A stretch of 64,000 bases of DNA from Quercus robur (taxonomy: Eukaryota > Streptophyta > Magnoliopsida > Fagales > Fagaceae), in NCBI RefSeq assembly GCF_932294415.1, contig NC_065537.1, forward strand, positions 48,776,302 to 48,840,301, read 5' to 3'. A program made the position numbers and the translations under genes. Under the pieces are notes generated by a model, which made no database searches, was not told the origin of the DNA, and worked only from the letters and a program-made list of their open reading frames with translations. The stretch's first letter is position 1; each line of letters opens with the position of its first letter. Positions 11,126-22,086 of this stretch are shown piece by piece.

Positions 11126-11395
11126 ATATGGTTATTTTTATAAAAATTTAATAAAAAAGAAAAAAAAAATGGAATATGACATTCTTTCTCATATTTAACT
11201 GATTTGGCAACAATTGAAACAAAAATCATCAAAAGGAAAGAGCAAATTTAATATAAATGCAATAAAAATAATTTTATTCTTAAAGTAATTGAAATAATCA
11301 AATAATTGTGAATTCACTAAAGTAATACGTTCATATTTTTAATTATATCAATCTTAAAATTTAAATTCCTAAATAATTTTAATAACATATTATAT
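11126..11395 (+). repeat. Diverged repeat, left copy (partner at 17923-18330)
   Basis: Together with about 1765-1841 on the other side of the LINE, this matches 17930-18330 in the same orientation. Shared tracts are ATTTATTTTCATGTAT (1798-1813 and 17969-17984) and CATTCTTYCTCAT followed by TTTGGCAACAATYGAAA (near 11190 and 18085). Before the LINE and the Tat element arrived, the two copies would have lain side by side. Confidence 0.6.
11391..11395 (+). repeat. Tat element target-site duplication, left
   Basis: TATAT, identical to 17923-17927 beyond the other LTR end. Confidence 0.7.
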
Positions 11396-11520
11396 TGTAG
11401 GAAAAAAGTTTGGAGCCCAAGCCCAAACTGTATGGAATCCTGGTTACAATAACATTTTGCCAATATAACTAAGTGTTAGGAGTAGGACTGTGCAATGAAT
11501 TTTAGGTAGTGAAGGTTGTC
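11396..11520 (-). repeat. Remnant of the Tat 3' LTR
   Basis: The first 45-50 bases from TGTAGG match the outer end of the LTR at 17202 (TTTGGAGCCCAAGCCC, CTGTATGGAATC). A weaker match, CAATGAATTTT, occurs near 11494. The remaining roughly 600 bases of the LTR are missing, because integrase-coding sequence begins by about 11800. Confidence 0.65.
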
Positions 11521-11725
11521 ATGCAGGACTTAGGTTCTGTTTAAAACTTGGATAGATGCCATAAGTTATTAATTTCCCCTAGGCCTGTGGTCCAAGGAGC
11601 CATGCAAGACTTAGGTTTTGTTTAAAACTTGGATAGATGCCATAAGTTATTAATTTCCCCTAGGCTTGTGGTCCGAGGAACCATGCAGGATTTAGGTTCT
11701 GTTTAAAACTTGGATTGTGGTGAAT
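11521..11725 (+). repeat. About 81-bp tandem repeat, 2.5 copies, beside the 3' LTR remnant
   Basis: The unit beginning CATGCAGGACTTAGGTTCTG and running through AAAACTTGGATAGATGCCAT to CCTGTGGTCC occurs from about 11520, 11601 and 11683, the last copy truncated. It occupies the place where the rest of the Tat 3' LTR is expected. Confidence 0.8.
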
Positions 11726-11789
11726 CGGATGACGCGCAGTTACCATGAAATATAGTGTAGGCAAAACCGCTTTTATTAATAATAATACC

Positions 11790-13205
11790 TTCTTAGGTTA
11801 TTTACATTCCATGGACGGGGTACAGCTTTCTCATCTAAGTCTTCCAAATAATATGCACCTATTCCTGCTACTGAAGTGATGCGATACGGGCCTTCCCAGT
11901 TGGGTCCCTTCCCTAGGATGGGTTCTTGGCATTACCCAAAATTTTTCTCAGCACTAGGTCCCCTGGCACCAGTGGCCGTAGTTTTACATTAGCATCATAC
12001 CCCTGCTTGAGTTTCTGGTGGTAATAGGCCAGTTGGATTATTGCCTTTTCTCTTTTCTCCTCGATTAAATCCAAACTTCTTTCTAGCAGTTCGTTGTTGT
12101 TGCTTGGGGTGAAGGTGCCCATTTTCAATGTTGGAAAGCTAGTCTTTAGGGGGAGTACAACTTCGGCCCCGTAAGTCATAGAGAAAGGAGTCTCTCCCGT
12201 TGACAGTCGTGGCATAGTTCAATAGGTCCATAGGACGTGTGGCAATTCTTCCACCCATCTTCCCTTTGCATCATCCAATCTCTTCTTTAACCCATTAACT
12301 ATGACCTTATTTGCAGCCTTGACTTGCCCGTTTCCTTGAGGGTAGGTCGGAGTGGAATATCGGTTCATAATTCCCAGATCGTAGCAGTATTTCCTAAAGG
12401 TCTTACTATCAAATTGAAGGCCATTGTCCTAGATGAGGGCATGAGGAATTTCGAACCATGTAATGATGTTCCTCCAGATGAATTTCTTTGCATCCATGTC
12501 CCTGATGTTGGCCAGAGGCTCAGCTTCGACCCATTTGGTGAAGTAGTCTGTGCCGACCATCAAGTACCTCTTGTTTCCTGCTGCTTTTGGGAAAGGGCCT
12601 ACAATATCCAGGCCTCATTGAGCGAACGACCAAGGACTAGAGAGGGGATTAAGGACCCCTCTCGGTTGGTGGATATTTAGGGCAAACCTCTGGCATTGGT
12701 CGCACTTCTTGACATATTCTTGGGCCTCTTTCTGCATGCCCGGCCACCAGTACCCTTGAGTGAGGGCTTTGTGTACCAACAATCTTCCTCCTGTGTGACT
12801 CCCGTAAACTCCCTCATGCAATTCTTTGAGTAACAGCTCTGATGCTTCGAGGTGTATGCATAATAGGTATGGCCCAGAATAGGAGTGCTTGTACAGCTTG
12901 TGATCCTCTGACAGCCAGAACCAAGGGGCTTTTCTTCATATTTTCTCAGCTTCTGATTTCTCTTCAGGCAGTACATCATCCTTGAGAAAACTCATTAAGG
13001 GATCCATCCAGCTTGGACTCACTTTGACTTGATGGATTCGAACCATGTCCTTTTTGATTACGTCTACCTTGTACAAATCCTCGAGGAGGATGATTCGAGG
13101 TAAACCCTGCTCCGAGGACGTGGCAAGAGTGGCTAATGAATCTGCATGTGTGTTCCCGCTTCTAGAGATGTGCGTCAAGTTGAAGAATTCAAAGTCTAAC
13201 TGCAA
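11790..13205 (-). pseudogene. Tat integrase domain (broken)
   Basis: The minus strand has the zinc-binding HHCC region, HTGGRLLVHKALTQGYWWPGM then CDQCQRF (12800-12690). The catalytic core follows, with YFTKWVEAEPLA and DNGLQFDSKTFRKYC (near 12425). Then come TGETPFSMTYGAEVVLP (12195) and a C-terminal GPYRITSVAGIGAYYLEDL tract near 11850. Stops before DNGLQF and at 12216 break the frame. Confidence 0.8.
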
Positions 13206-13214
13206 GCGCTTGAC

Positions 13215-13673
13215 CTAACTAAGGTCTTCTTGCATTCTTACATCTCTGGCTTCCAACTCACCCCTCACCTGGCTCACAACCAGTCTGGAATCCGAGAACA
13301 CTTCTAATGCCTTTCCTTCCATTTTCTGCACCATGGCCATTCCTTGCAATAAAGCTTCATACTCGGCTTCATTGTTTGTAGCCGAGAATCCTAGTCTCAA
13401 TGACTTTTCTATAGTAATCTTCTTAGGGGATATTAGAAATAGCCCTACCCCGGATCCCCTTTGGTTTGCCGCGCCATCAACATACACTTTCCAATGTGAG
13501 GCTCTTTGTGCAGAGATTACGCCAACCGATTTTCCATCCATGTTTTCCTCCTTTGCTATTGCTTCTATTGGGGGTTCAGCAAATTCGGCTATTAAATCAG
13601 TGAGAACTTGGCCCTTGATAGAGGTTCGAGGCATGTATTTAATATCGAAAGCTCCTAGAAGTGTGCTCCACAT
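13215..13673 (-). pseudogene. Second (archaeal-type) RNase H domain of the Tat element
   Basis: One open frame of 152 codons with YVDGAANQRGSGVGLFL, then NNEAEYEALLQGM and VFSDSRLVVSQVRGE: the Asp, Glu and Asp of an RNase H active site. A second RNase H between RT-RNase H and integrase is the hallmark of the Tat lineage. This is one of the better preserved domains. Confidence 0.8.
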
Positions 13674-13679
13674 GGCAAT

Positions 13680-15000
13680 TCTTCCTGTGTAATCGGCGCT
13701 CCGGAGTACCGACTTGAGGGGAAGTTAAGTTAGAACAACGACCGTATGTGCCTGGAAGTAGTGAGGGAATTTTCGTGTAGCATGCACTACTGCCAGAATC
13801 GCCTTCTCCAATGGTAAGTAACGCACCTCGGCCTTATGTAACGATTTTCTCACATAGTAAACTAGCCGTTGTATGCCATCGTCAATCTGTATTAATACCA
13901 AGCTCATAGCGTGAGGGGCCATCGTGATGTAGGCGAATAGAACTTTGTTGGCTTTAGGGCTAGACATGATGGGTGGCCGTGACAGGTACTCTTTAAGTTG
14001 CTGGAAGGCTAAGGCACAGTCCTCGGACCACTCAAATCCTTTTCACTTGTTCATCAGGAGGTAGAAAGGACGACATCGGTCCGCAGATCAGGAAATAAAC
14101 CGATTCAAAGCCGCGATCATTCCAGTGAGTTTCTGGATTTCTTTTGGGTTCCGAGGAGCTTGTAAATTGTGAATCGCTTTAATCTGATCTGGGCTCACCT
14201 CAATTCCCCTATGAGTTACCATATAGCCTAAAAATTTGCCGGACCCGACACCGAATGAGCACTTATAGGCATTGAGACGCAGTTTGTGTTTTCTCAAGAT
14301 GCCAAAGATGACTCTGAGATCTCTCACATGCTCGGATACTACTTTACTCTTTACTACCATGTCGTTTATGTAGACTTCAATACTCTTGCCCAGTTATGGT
14401 TCAAACATTCTGGTCATCATCCTTTGGTAGGTAGACCCTGCATTCTTCAAACCGAAAGACATCACTTTCTAGTGGCAGTTTCTGATAGGAGTCATGAATG
14501 CTATTTTTCCTTGATCTCCCGAGGCTAATGGTATTTGATGATAACCATGAAAGGCATCCAAGAAGCTCATTCGAGGGTGGCCTACAGTTGCATTTACCAA
14601 CTGGTCTATCTGAGGCATTGGGAACGGGTCTTTTGGGCACACCCTGTTCAAGTCTGTGAAATCTACGCAAACTTGCCACTTCCCACTCTTCTTTTTTACA
14701 ACCACTGTATTCGCCAACCACTCGAGGTAGAAGACTTCTTTGATAGCCCCTGCCTTTTTTAGCTTTGTTACTTCGTCCCTAACAGCGTCGGCATGCTCTT
14801 TTGACGGGCGTCGGGGTGGTTGCTTTTTGGGAATTGAGGATGGGTTAACATTTAGGTAGTGGCAAATGAAACTCGGATCAACCCCTGGGGCATCGTAGGC
14901 GTCCCATGCAAACACGTCAACATTTTCTCTCAGAAACCCAATCAATTCTTCTTTCTCTCAGAGGGGTAGTTCCGAGCCAACTTGAAAGAATTTCTCTAGA
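13680..15000 (-). pseudogene. Tat reverse transcriptase and first RNase H (broken)
   Basis: The minus strand reads KKQPPRRPSKEHADAVRDEV, then VVVKKKSGKWQVCVDFTDLN, FLDAFHGYHQIPL and, after a stop, MSFGLKNAGSTYQRMM. Motif C is VYINDMVVKS; the first Asp of YIDD is Asn (AAC, complement of 14364-14366). FLGYMVTHRGIEV follows. The degraded first RNase H ends near 13700 (YVRKSLHKAEVRYLPLEKAIL). Inactive. Confidence 0.82.
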
Positions 15001-15086
15001 TCGTCGTCAACAATAACCCTTTCTAGACTTTTGCATTTCACCTCCTCAGCTGGCTCATCAACATGTATTGCTGAGGTGGTTTATTG

Positions 15087-15734
15087 CTATAAATCCTTTT
15101 GTATAGAGGCCAAGGATTCTGCATTGGATTGGCGTGAGATGGCAGCCACCATGCATTGTCTAGCCATGGCCTGATTTCCTACAATCTCCTCTACTCGGCC
15201 CTCTGACGGGTATTTCACCTTCTGGTGAAGTGTAGAAGAAATGGCTCCTAGGGCGTGGAGCCAAGGTCTGGCCACTATAGCTGTGTACGGCAAATAGGTG
15301 TCGACCACAATGAAATCCACCTCCACCACGTTTGAACCGGTCTGTATAGGCAGTCCGATCTGTCCCCTTGGTGTAACAGTCTTCCCTTCGAAACTCACCA
15401 AAGGGGAATCATACGCCGTTAGGTCTTCAGGCTTTAGGTTTAACCCCTTGTACAGATCAGTGTACATTACTTCCACAACACTGCCCTGATCTACCAGTAC
15501 TCTCTTCACGTCAAACCCCCCAATCCTAAGTGTAACGACTAGAGCATTGTCATGGGATTGGATGGTTCCAATTTTATCCTCGTCCGAGAATCTCAGCACA
15601 GGTGAGGTTCCCTTCTTAGACCTTTTGGATTCCCGATCATTGTCTTCGGTGGAGAGCCGAGCCACAGACATTACCCTGGAGGGAAAAGAGCTGGTTCTTC
15701 CCGGAGCGGCAAGGATGACATTTATCGTGCCCAT
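15087..15734 (-). pseudogene. Tat aspartic protease region
   Basis: An open frame of 215 codons with VLVDQGSVVEVMYTDLYKG. DQGS at the active site is, as I recall, common in Tat-type proteases, so I do not count it as a mutation. FIVVDTYLPYTAIVARPWLH follows. The frame ends in a stop at 15087 before RT. Confidence 0.72.
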
Positions 15735-15758
15735 GGGAGGTCTTAAGGATATGTCTCT

Positions 15759-16931
15759 CTAGGGTTCTTGGTTTGCCTGACCCAGATGACCACTGGATGG
15801 ATGTAAAAGGTGCCGCAATTTTCCTTCTCGGACCAACTGATCCAGGTGGTTCCACAGGTTCCTACAGTCTTCGATGGTATGTCCGTGGTCTTGGTGGTAC
15901 TGACAATACAGACTCTGGTTGCGCTTTAAGGAGTCTTCGGCCATCTTATTCGGCCACTTGAAGAATGGCTCATTCTTGACTTTCTCTAAAACCTGTTGTA
16001 CCGGTTCTCTGAATACGGCGTTAACCGTTTGCATGTTGGCTGATCCAGATTGCCCCGCAAAATCTCTCCTCGGATGGTTATTGTTGTATCGTTCTGACCT
16101 GAAATCATTCCTCTTGTGAGGGATGATCTTCTCCTTTCCTTTCCCTTGCAGTTGGTCCTCTTCCACCCTTTTGTATTTGTCAATCCGGTCTATAAGTTGA
16201 CGAACGCTGGTAATAGGCTTACCAGTTAGGGATTTCCTCAAACAATGCTTGGTGGGGAGACCACTTTTAAACGTGTTAATGGCGACGTCGTCGTAGTTAT
16301 CGTCCATCTCGTTGTACATTTCCCAATATCTGTCCGAGTATGCTTTTAAAGTTTCCCCTTTGCACATAGACAATGACAACATTGAACTCAGAGGCCGAGG
16401 AACCCAACTGTTCGTAATGAAACGAGAGCCAAAGGCTTGGGTGAGCTACTTGTAGGAATCTATGGAGTCCGTTTTCAAGCTGTTGAACTACCTCATTGCC
16501 ACAGGTCCTAGGCTGGACGGGAAAACCTTGCACATCAAAGCCTCATTTCAAGAATGGATGGCCATTCTTTGGTTAAACTGGCTTACATGCTTCACAAGGT
16601 CCGTTCAGCCATTATAAATGGCGAACGTAGGTTGGTGGAAACGCCGAGGTAGTCTAGCCCCTTCTATCTTGTGCGTGAAGGGTGACTTAGAGATCTGATC
16701 CAGAGCTTTATTCATGGCATCATTACCCAGGCCCTTACCAGATGGGCTCTTGTGTCTCTGTCCATGACGCTTCTCTTCTTCATAAGAGAAGGTTTTGCTT
16801 GGGGGAGTTCTTGATTTCTGCCTGTAATTGACAACCTCCTCCTCATTAGAGGTTATGTCGGAGCTGGAAGGGGACCGCCTTTGCTGTGCATGGCGCAATC
16901 TCTTTTTCAAGTCGTCTATCTCTCGTTGCAT
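15759..16931 (-). pseudogene. Tat gag protein (broken)
   Basis: The N-terminal frame (16931-16605) is charged, MQREIDDLKKRLRHAQQRR, and ends in ARLPRRFHQPTFAIYNG. The retrotransposon gag core continues after a stop and a shift: MCKGETLKAYSDRYWEMYNE (about 16370), then a CX2HX4HX4C knuckle, CQYHQDHGHTIEDC (near 15900). Three or more frame breaks. Confidence 0.75.
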
Positions 16932-17183
16932 GGCCTGACAGTTGTTTTGTCTTTGGGATATGCGACTACCTACTTGGGAATGGCTTTGGCTCGTCTAGGT
17001 AGTATGCACACTCCCCTCTCGATTCCTTTCATTGCCTCGTTTTTGCTTAGGGCCAGGAAGATTACTCTGCTATTGAGGCCCGATGGGTTTTGTCCATTGG
17101 GGATCGGTTTGGTGTGGGTTTTCTTGGTGTGGACCTGACCCTACCGTGTTTAACCATCGCACTCACCAACACACGAGTTTTTT

Positions 17184-17199
17184 CCCACATATGGCGCCA
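17184..17199 (-). other. Primer-binding site of the Tat element
   Basis: The minus strand reads TGGCGCCATATGTGGG, two bases inside the 5' LTR. TGG start and position fit a tRNA primer site. The tRNA is not identified. Confidence 0.6.
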
Positions 17200-17201
17200 A
17201 T

Positions 17202-17922
17202 TGTAGGGACAAAGTTTGGAGCCCAAGCCCGAACTGTATGGAATCTTAGTCCAAAAAGCCCAATACAATGAATTTTGTAGGTTTAGATGAGTTGAGCAAT
17301 GGCTTGCATGGGGTTAAGAAGCAATCAGACACGAATAAAAGCTATTATGATCAAAGGACCTTCCATCCGAGGAGACTAGAATTTAACTTATAAATACAGA
17401 TCACCATTAGGGTTCTTTAACATGCTACAGTATTCTATCATTCTTTTTTTCTACCCCCTCTTCATGGGGGATTTTCCACATTATATAGGCCCTTCCTGAT
17501 CACCTGGACCTTACACTTGTTGATTACCTGGATCCCCATTTGAGTATCCATCCCATCAGACACCCCTTTCAGTCCTCTGTGAGTTGCGGCAGCCAAAGCA
17601 GTACTGTTCAGGGGTCTTCTTCACATTAATGCGGCCAGAAAAGTAGCTGTAGTGCATTTAATGTGGTGGTGGTAGTTTTTCCTTAGATATTTTGAGTTTT
17701 CTTCCCCCTCACGTGTTCAGGGACTTCAACTCCTTGAGTATACACTTGGTCTGGGTTTGCTGTGTCCAAGGAGGAGTTCTTCCTCGGACCTTCTTCCCTT
17801 TGTCTCCCACTGATGAGGCTTGTAACGTAGATCATCTAAGTTGTGTTTCTCTCTTCGGACTTGTTAGTGTCCTCGGATAAGGCCCAAGATCCAATACATT
17901 ATTTTGGGCCCTAGCCCCCACA
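17202..17922 (-). repeat. Tat 5' LTR (721 bp)
   Basis: Bounded by TG (17202) and CA (17922). It contains a TATATAGG tract near 17484 and GTGCATTTAATG near 17652. Its middle resembles the solo LTR at 45631-46335 (CACATTATATAG, CCCATCAG, TCTGTKAGTTGCG in the same order), so both belong to related families. Confidence 0.82.
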
Positions 17923-18330
17923 TATATATAGCCTAATTATTTAAGCAAAGTATTAATAGGTACATGCATTTATTTTCATGTATTTATTATTTATAAATCA
18001 TGCATATTAATTATTTTATGTAAAATGAATTTTTATGATAATTTTTAAAATATTGATATAACATATAATTAATTAGAAAATAACATTCTTCCTCATGTTT
18101 AACTACTTTGGCAACAATCGAAATCAAGTAAAAAACCGGTAGAAACAATTTTAATTACCTGCAATTAAGAATATATACTATGGTTTTTTTTTTTTAAAGT
18201 ATATAAAAGATAATTGTACATTTAAAGTAGTACTAGAAACAATTAAATATTTGCCAATTAACTTAAGCAATTGGTTCATATTATTGACTACCCTCATTTT
18301 CTAATGGCATGTAATATAATTGGAATTTTT
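17923..18330 (+). repeat. Diverged repeat, right copy
   Basis: Partner of about 1765-1841 plus 11126-11395. It begins at the Tat target duplication TATAT (17923-17927) and runs through AACATTCTTCCTCATGTTTA to about 18330. No coding potential. Confidence 0.55.
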
Positions 18331-18369
18331 TATAAGTATTATAGCATGTAATAAGTATTAGAGCTTTCA

Positions 18370-18396
18370 CATCAGACTAGTTAAACTAGTCTGATG
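18370..18396. repeat. Perfect palindrome with 13-bp arms
   Basis: CATCAGACTAGTT, a one-base centre, and the exact reverse complement. It lies in non-coding AT-rich DNA upstream of the second gypsy element. Role unknown. Confidence 0.75.
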
Positions 18397-19305
18397 ATAA
18401 AAATAACCACACTTTGTGTTTATTTTAGAGATATGTTTGTGTTATGTGGACAATTTGCCGCAAGAGGAATAACCACACTTTTAACAATACATAAAAGCAT
18501 CTTTTCATAGCTATTTGCTTTAGGAAATTGCGTTGTGATTAATTCGTTCTTAGTTTTCATCGCTCACTCTTGTGAACTTTGAAGTCTAACTGGATGAGAG
18601 GATGTATGATAATCATCCTATGTGTTTGTCCTTCTTTGAATAAAATCTCATAATTATTGAAGAAAAGTTTAAAATATTAATAGTGAAGAAAAACTAATAC
18701 CAGAGTGTCCCAAGTTCTATTAAGCTCAATCTGATGCTCAGTCCGGCTCAGATGTTCTCCTTGAAGACCAGAGTGCAGTCCATCATTTTGAACATTTTTT
18801 TTATCACTAATAAAAAGACGTCAAATAGTCTTTAATTAGTGTTTCCTATGGTGTATCAGACTTTATGTTTTATTTTACCTAGGTATACGAGTATTTTATC
18901 GTGCTTCTAGTTCCTAAGAGTCATGTTTGACTTTGGTCATGACTAAGTTTAAGTTTTAATTACTATTTTTGTTTTCCTATGCTTAGAGGGTTGTTCTAAG
19001 CTCTATATAAGCCTTTTGGCTGAATTAAATAACATTATAGTGTATTTTTAGATTAAAAAGTTTTGTGCTTCAAAAGATGGGTTTCTTCTTTTAAACTCTT
19101 AGCCTATTGGTAGACTCCTTAGGTGGTGAGTTCTGATTTTGTATTCTTTTGGGTGGTGTTTTTTGTATCCAATAGAGTGGTGAACCATTTATCCCTTTTA
19201 TTTACTAAGTGTTTGGGTCAACCCATGGTACTCTATTACATTTTAGCCATCCTTCACCCTTTTATCGAACCAGTTTGGTTTTTCCCTTACAAATCCAATA
19301 TTAGT

Positions 19306-19317
19306 TGGTATCAGAGC
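19306..19317 (+). other. Primer-binding site, initiator tRNA-Met type
   Basis: TGGTATCAGAGC, the standard plant retroelement complement of initiator tRNA-Met. The gag start codon follows at 19327. Confidence 0.8.
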
Positions 19318-19326
19318 TTTGGTTTA

Positions 19327-20863
19327 ATGGCTGGACATCATCGACATGGGAATAATGTTGAGAAACCTAAGAGAGATTATCAAGATTTTGAAATGGATGA
19401 TTTAAGGAGACAATTTTAGCAACTCTACGAGCATTTGGAGTTTTACAAGAATCAAGGACATGGTCCTAGATATCATAATTCAAAATCTAAAGCTGTTAGC
19501 AATGATGAAAAGGAGAATCCACTTCATTGTGCTCATAGTCATTCCTCTGGCGGAAGCACTCCACCTCATCCTTGTCATATCAAAAACTTAAAACAAGGTT
19601 ATGATATGAAGGTGGACATTTCAAAATTTGAAAGGAATATGCCACTTGATATTTTCATTGTTCGGATAACTATTGTTGAGCGAATCTTTGATTTCAAAGA
19701 TATTCCAAAAAATCGCAAAGTAAAGATTGTTGCTATCAAACTAAGGAAACATGATTCAATTTGGTGGGAGCATCTTAAGAGGCAACGACAATGTGAAGTA
19801 AGATTGTATTGTGACATAGGAAAAGATGAAAAGAGAGCTCAGGAGAAAATACTTTCTTGACCACTACAAGCAAGATGCTTTTATGAAATTTCATAATTTC
19901 AAGCAAAAAGAGCTTTCTATGGAGGAGTATACATTGAAGTTTGATCATCTTATGATTCGATGTGATATTGTAGAACCAGAGGAGCAAATGATAGCCTGCT
20001 ATCTTGGTGGGTTACATGCTGAACTCAGTGATGTGGTCCAGTTACAACCTTGTTGGACTTACAATGATGTTTGCGAGCTTGCTATGAAAGTGGAGAAGCA
20101 ATTGAAGGAAAGGCAGAGTAGTAGCTTTCGATATTATAATCGAGAAGGGGTTTCTAACCGAGGGAGTGGTTCCACTTCTAAGTCTGTTGCACTATCCAAG
20201 ACAACCACTATCAAGCAACCACCAAGGAATGAATCTACATTAGGTCCTAGTCATCCCAACACCTTTGGTACATGTCGTAGATGTCTTAAATGTCAAGGCC
20301 TCGGACATATTGCTTATAATTGTCCAAATCGCAAGATAGTTTCTCTTGTGGAGGAAGATGTGGGAATAAAGGATGAAGATGAGTCAGCACTGGTAGTTCA
20401 TGAACATGCTGATTTCGATGAGGAGGTGATCTATGTTGATCAAAGAGAGTCACTTGTTGTTCAAAGAAGTCTCAAGGTAGCCTATGCAGAAGATGAATGT
20501 CTTCGAAACAATATATTCCATACCAAATGCACTTCTCATGGAAAATTTTTTGACGTTATCATTGACGGGAGAAATTGTGAGAATGTTGTTACAGCAACCA
20601 TGGTGGAGAAGTTGAAATTAGAAACTGAAAATCATCCTCAGCCATACAAACTCCAGTGGCTTTTCAGAGGCAATGAGGTGATGGTTAATAAGAGATGCTT
20701 AATTCAATTTTCTATTGCCAAGAATTATAATGTTTCAGTAATTTGTGATGTTGTGCCCATGGATGCATGTCATTTATTACTTGGTAGGCCATGGAAGTAT
20801 GATAGGAAGACTGGTCTTGATGGTTTTGAAAATACTTACTCTTTTGAAAAAGATGGGGTTTAA
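19327..20863 (+). pseudogene. Gypsy element 2 gag and protease (one stop, one frameshift)
   Basis: The gag frame starts at ATG 19327 (MAGHHRHGNNVEKP). A stop occurs at 19417, and a frame change near 19840 leads to the frame 19826-20863. Features are WWEHLKRQ, MEEYTLKFDHLMIRC, a CCHC knuckle CLKCQGLGHIAYNC (near 20290), and a retropepsin-like domain with VIIDGRNCENVV (usual D-S/T-G is D-G-R) and VPMDACHLLLGRPWKYDR. These features are typical of chromovirus-like gypsy elements. Confidence 0.75.
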
Positions 20864-20954
20864 ATAACTTTGGCTCCTTTAAGAGTGATTCATGTTCCCA
20901 TACCTTCACTTAGGGAGGAAAGCAATTTACTAACCAGATCTGAGATGAAGAACA

Positions 20955-21440
20955 TTGACAAAATATGGTGAGGGGTTTGCTATTGTGGCAAGAGAAGAGA
21001 AGGATCTAGCAGATATGGTTTTCTCCAAGATTGATCTACGCAGTGGTTATCATCAAATTCGAATGAGGCCAAGTGATGAATGGAAAACATCTTTCAAAAC
21101 TAGCGAAGGGTTGTATGAATGGATAGTGATGTCCTTCAAACTCTCTAATGCTCCTAGTACTCTTATGAGATTAATGAATTATGTCTTTAAACCATTCATT
21201 GGTCACTGCCTCTGTTACTGAATGTTTGAAGGGAGGAAGGTTTCAGTAGAATTAAGAAGCCCAAAAGAGCTTTGACATGCTCAAGAAAAAGGTGATAGAA
21301 ACTCCAATTCTTGTACTCCCAAATTTCAACAAGTTTTTTGAAGTTGATTGTAATGTTTCAAGTGTGGGAATTGGTGTTGTGCTTAGCCAAGAGGGTAAAC
21401 CTATTGCTTTCTTTAGTGAGAAATTGAATTAATGCAAGAA
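20955..21440 (+). pseudogene. Gypsy element 2 RT and RNase H fragments
   Basis: [25 protein letters not shown] and [17 protein letters not shown] are RT motifs (21025-21180). RNase H fragments follow: VLPNFNKFFEVDCNVSSVGIG then LSQEGKPIAFFSEKLN (21310-21430). The catalytic YIDD part of RT is deleted between them. Confidence 0.72.
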
Positions 21441-22086
21441 AAAAATATTATACTTATGATAAAGATTTTTATGCCATTATTCATCATTTATTAATGCTTT
21501 GGATCATTGGAGTCATTATCTTCCATCCATTATTTTGTGCTTGGGATTAAATTTGGATCACGTCCTCAAGATTTTGGCAATGCCCGCGTAGAGATGTTGG
21601 GACTTTCCATATTTTACCCCGTTGATTCAACCATGTAAAGAAAAGAGGGGAGGTTAGAAATCATCCAAGAAAAACAAACCCCAGTAGGACAAAATATTAT
21701 ACTAATAAAAAGGATCATCATCGCGTGTGGTGCTCAGGTAGTGTGCTTAAGGCTTAGGAAGAGTCTCAAAGCTTATTTACAAAACTGAATTTAAATTGTC
21801 TCATGCTCAAACATAATGACATAAAGGAAACAGGAAATGCAAGAATAACGAAAACATAAAGATAGTGAGATGATTTTTAGTTTTGGGGACTTCTTCCACA
21901 GCATATGGCCAACTTGGCATTGCCTCAAGTCGGGTGTGCTTTTGTGAACATTGGCTTGGTTGTCCAACTGCTTGGGCGTATAAGCTCGAGCTTTCAAGGA
22001 GCAATTCTGGATCTTGATTTCCTTGTAAGGATCGTCTGAATATCTAATTCTCCGGTTGATGTGAACATATGCACTTCAGGCTCTAA

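Larger units (their letters stand above)
11396..17922 (-). mobile_element. Ty3/gypsy LTR retrotransposon, Tat lineage
   Basis: On the minus strand: 5' LTR (17922-17202), primer-binding site, gag, protease, RT-RNase H, a second RNase H of the kind that marks the Tat lineage, integrase, then a shortened 3' LTR at 11396. TATAT repeats flank it. The frames contain several stops and shifts. It inserted at the junction of two older diverged repeats. Confidence 0.88.
18400..21545 (+). mobile_element. Ty3/gypsy element 2, left part (5' LTR, gag, protease, RT pieces)
   Basis: A plus-strand element with a probable 5' LTR (left end uncertain, TATATAAGCC near 19002), a primer-binding site at 19306, gag and protease to 20863, then RT and RNase H fragments ending about 21545. 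The integrase continues at 29350-30060 beyond another inserted element. RT is internally deleted: FKPFIGHC (near 21205) is followed almost directly by RNase H-like KSFDMLKKKVIETPIL (near 21270). Confidence 0.75.

Noticed and set aside
15087-15734. DQGS in the Tat protease as a lost active site
   Set aside because: I recall DQG as the usual form in plant Tat proteases, so it is not evidence of inactivation.
19306-19317. TGGTATCAGAGC tracts here and at 43333 as part of tRNA genes
   Set aside because: They are short primer-binding sites next to LTRs; no cloverleaf surrounds them.
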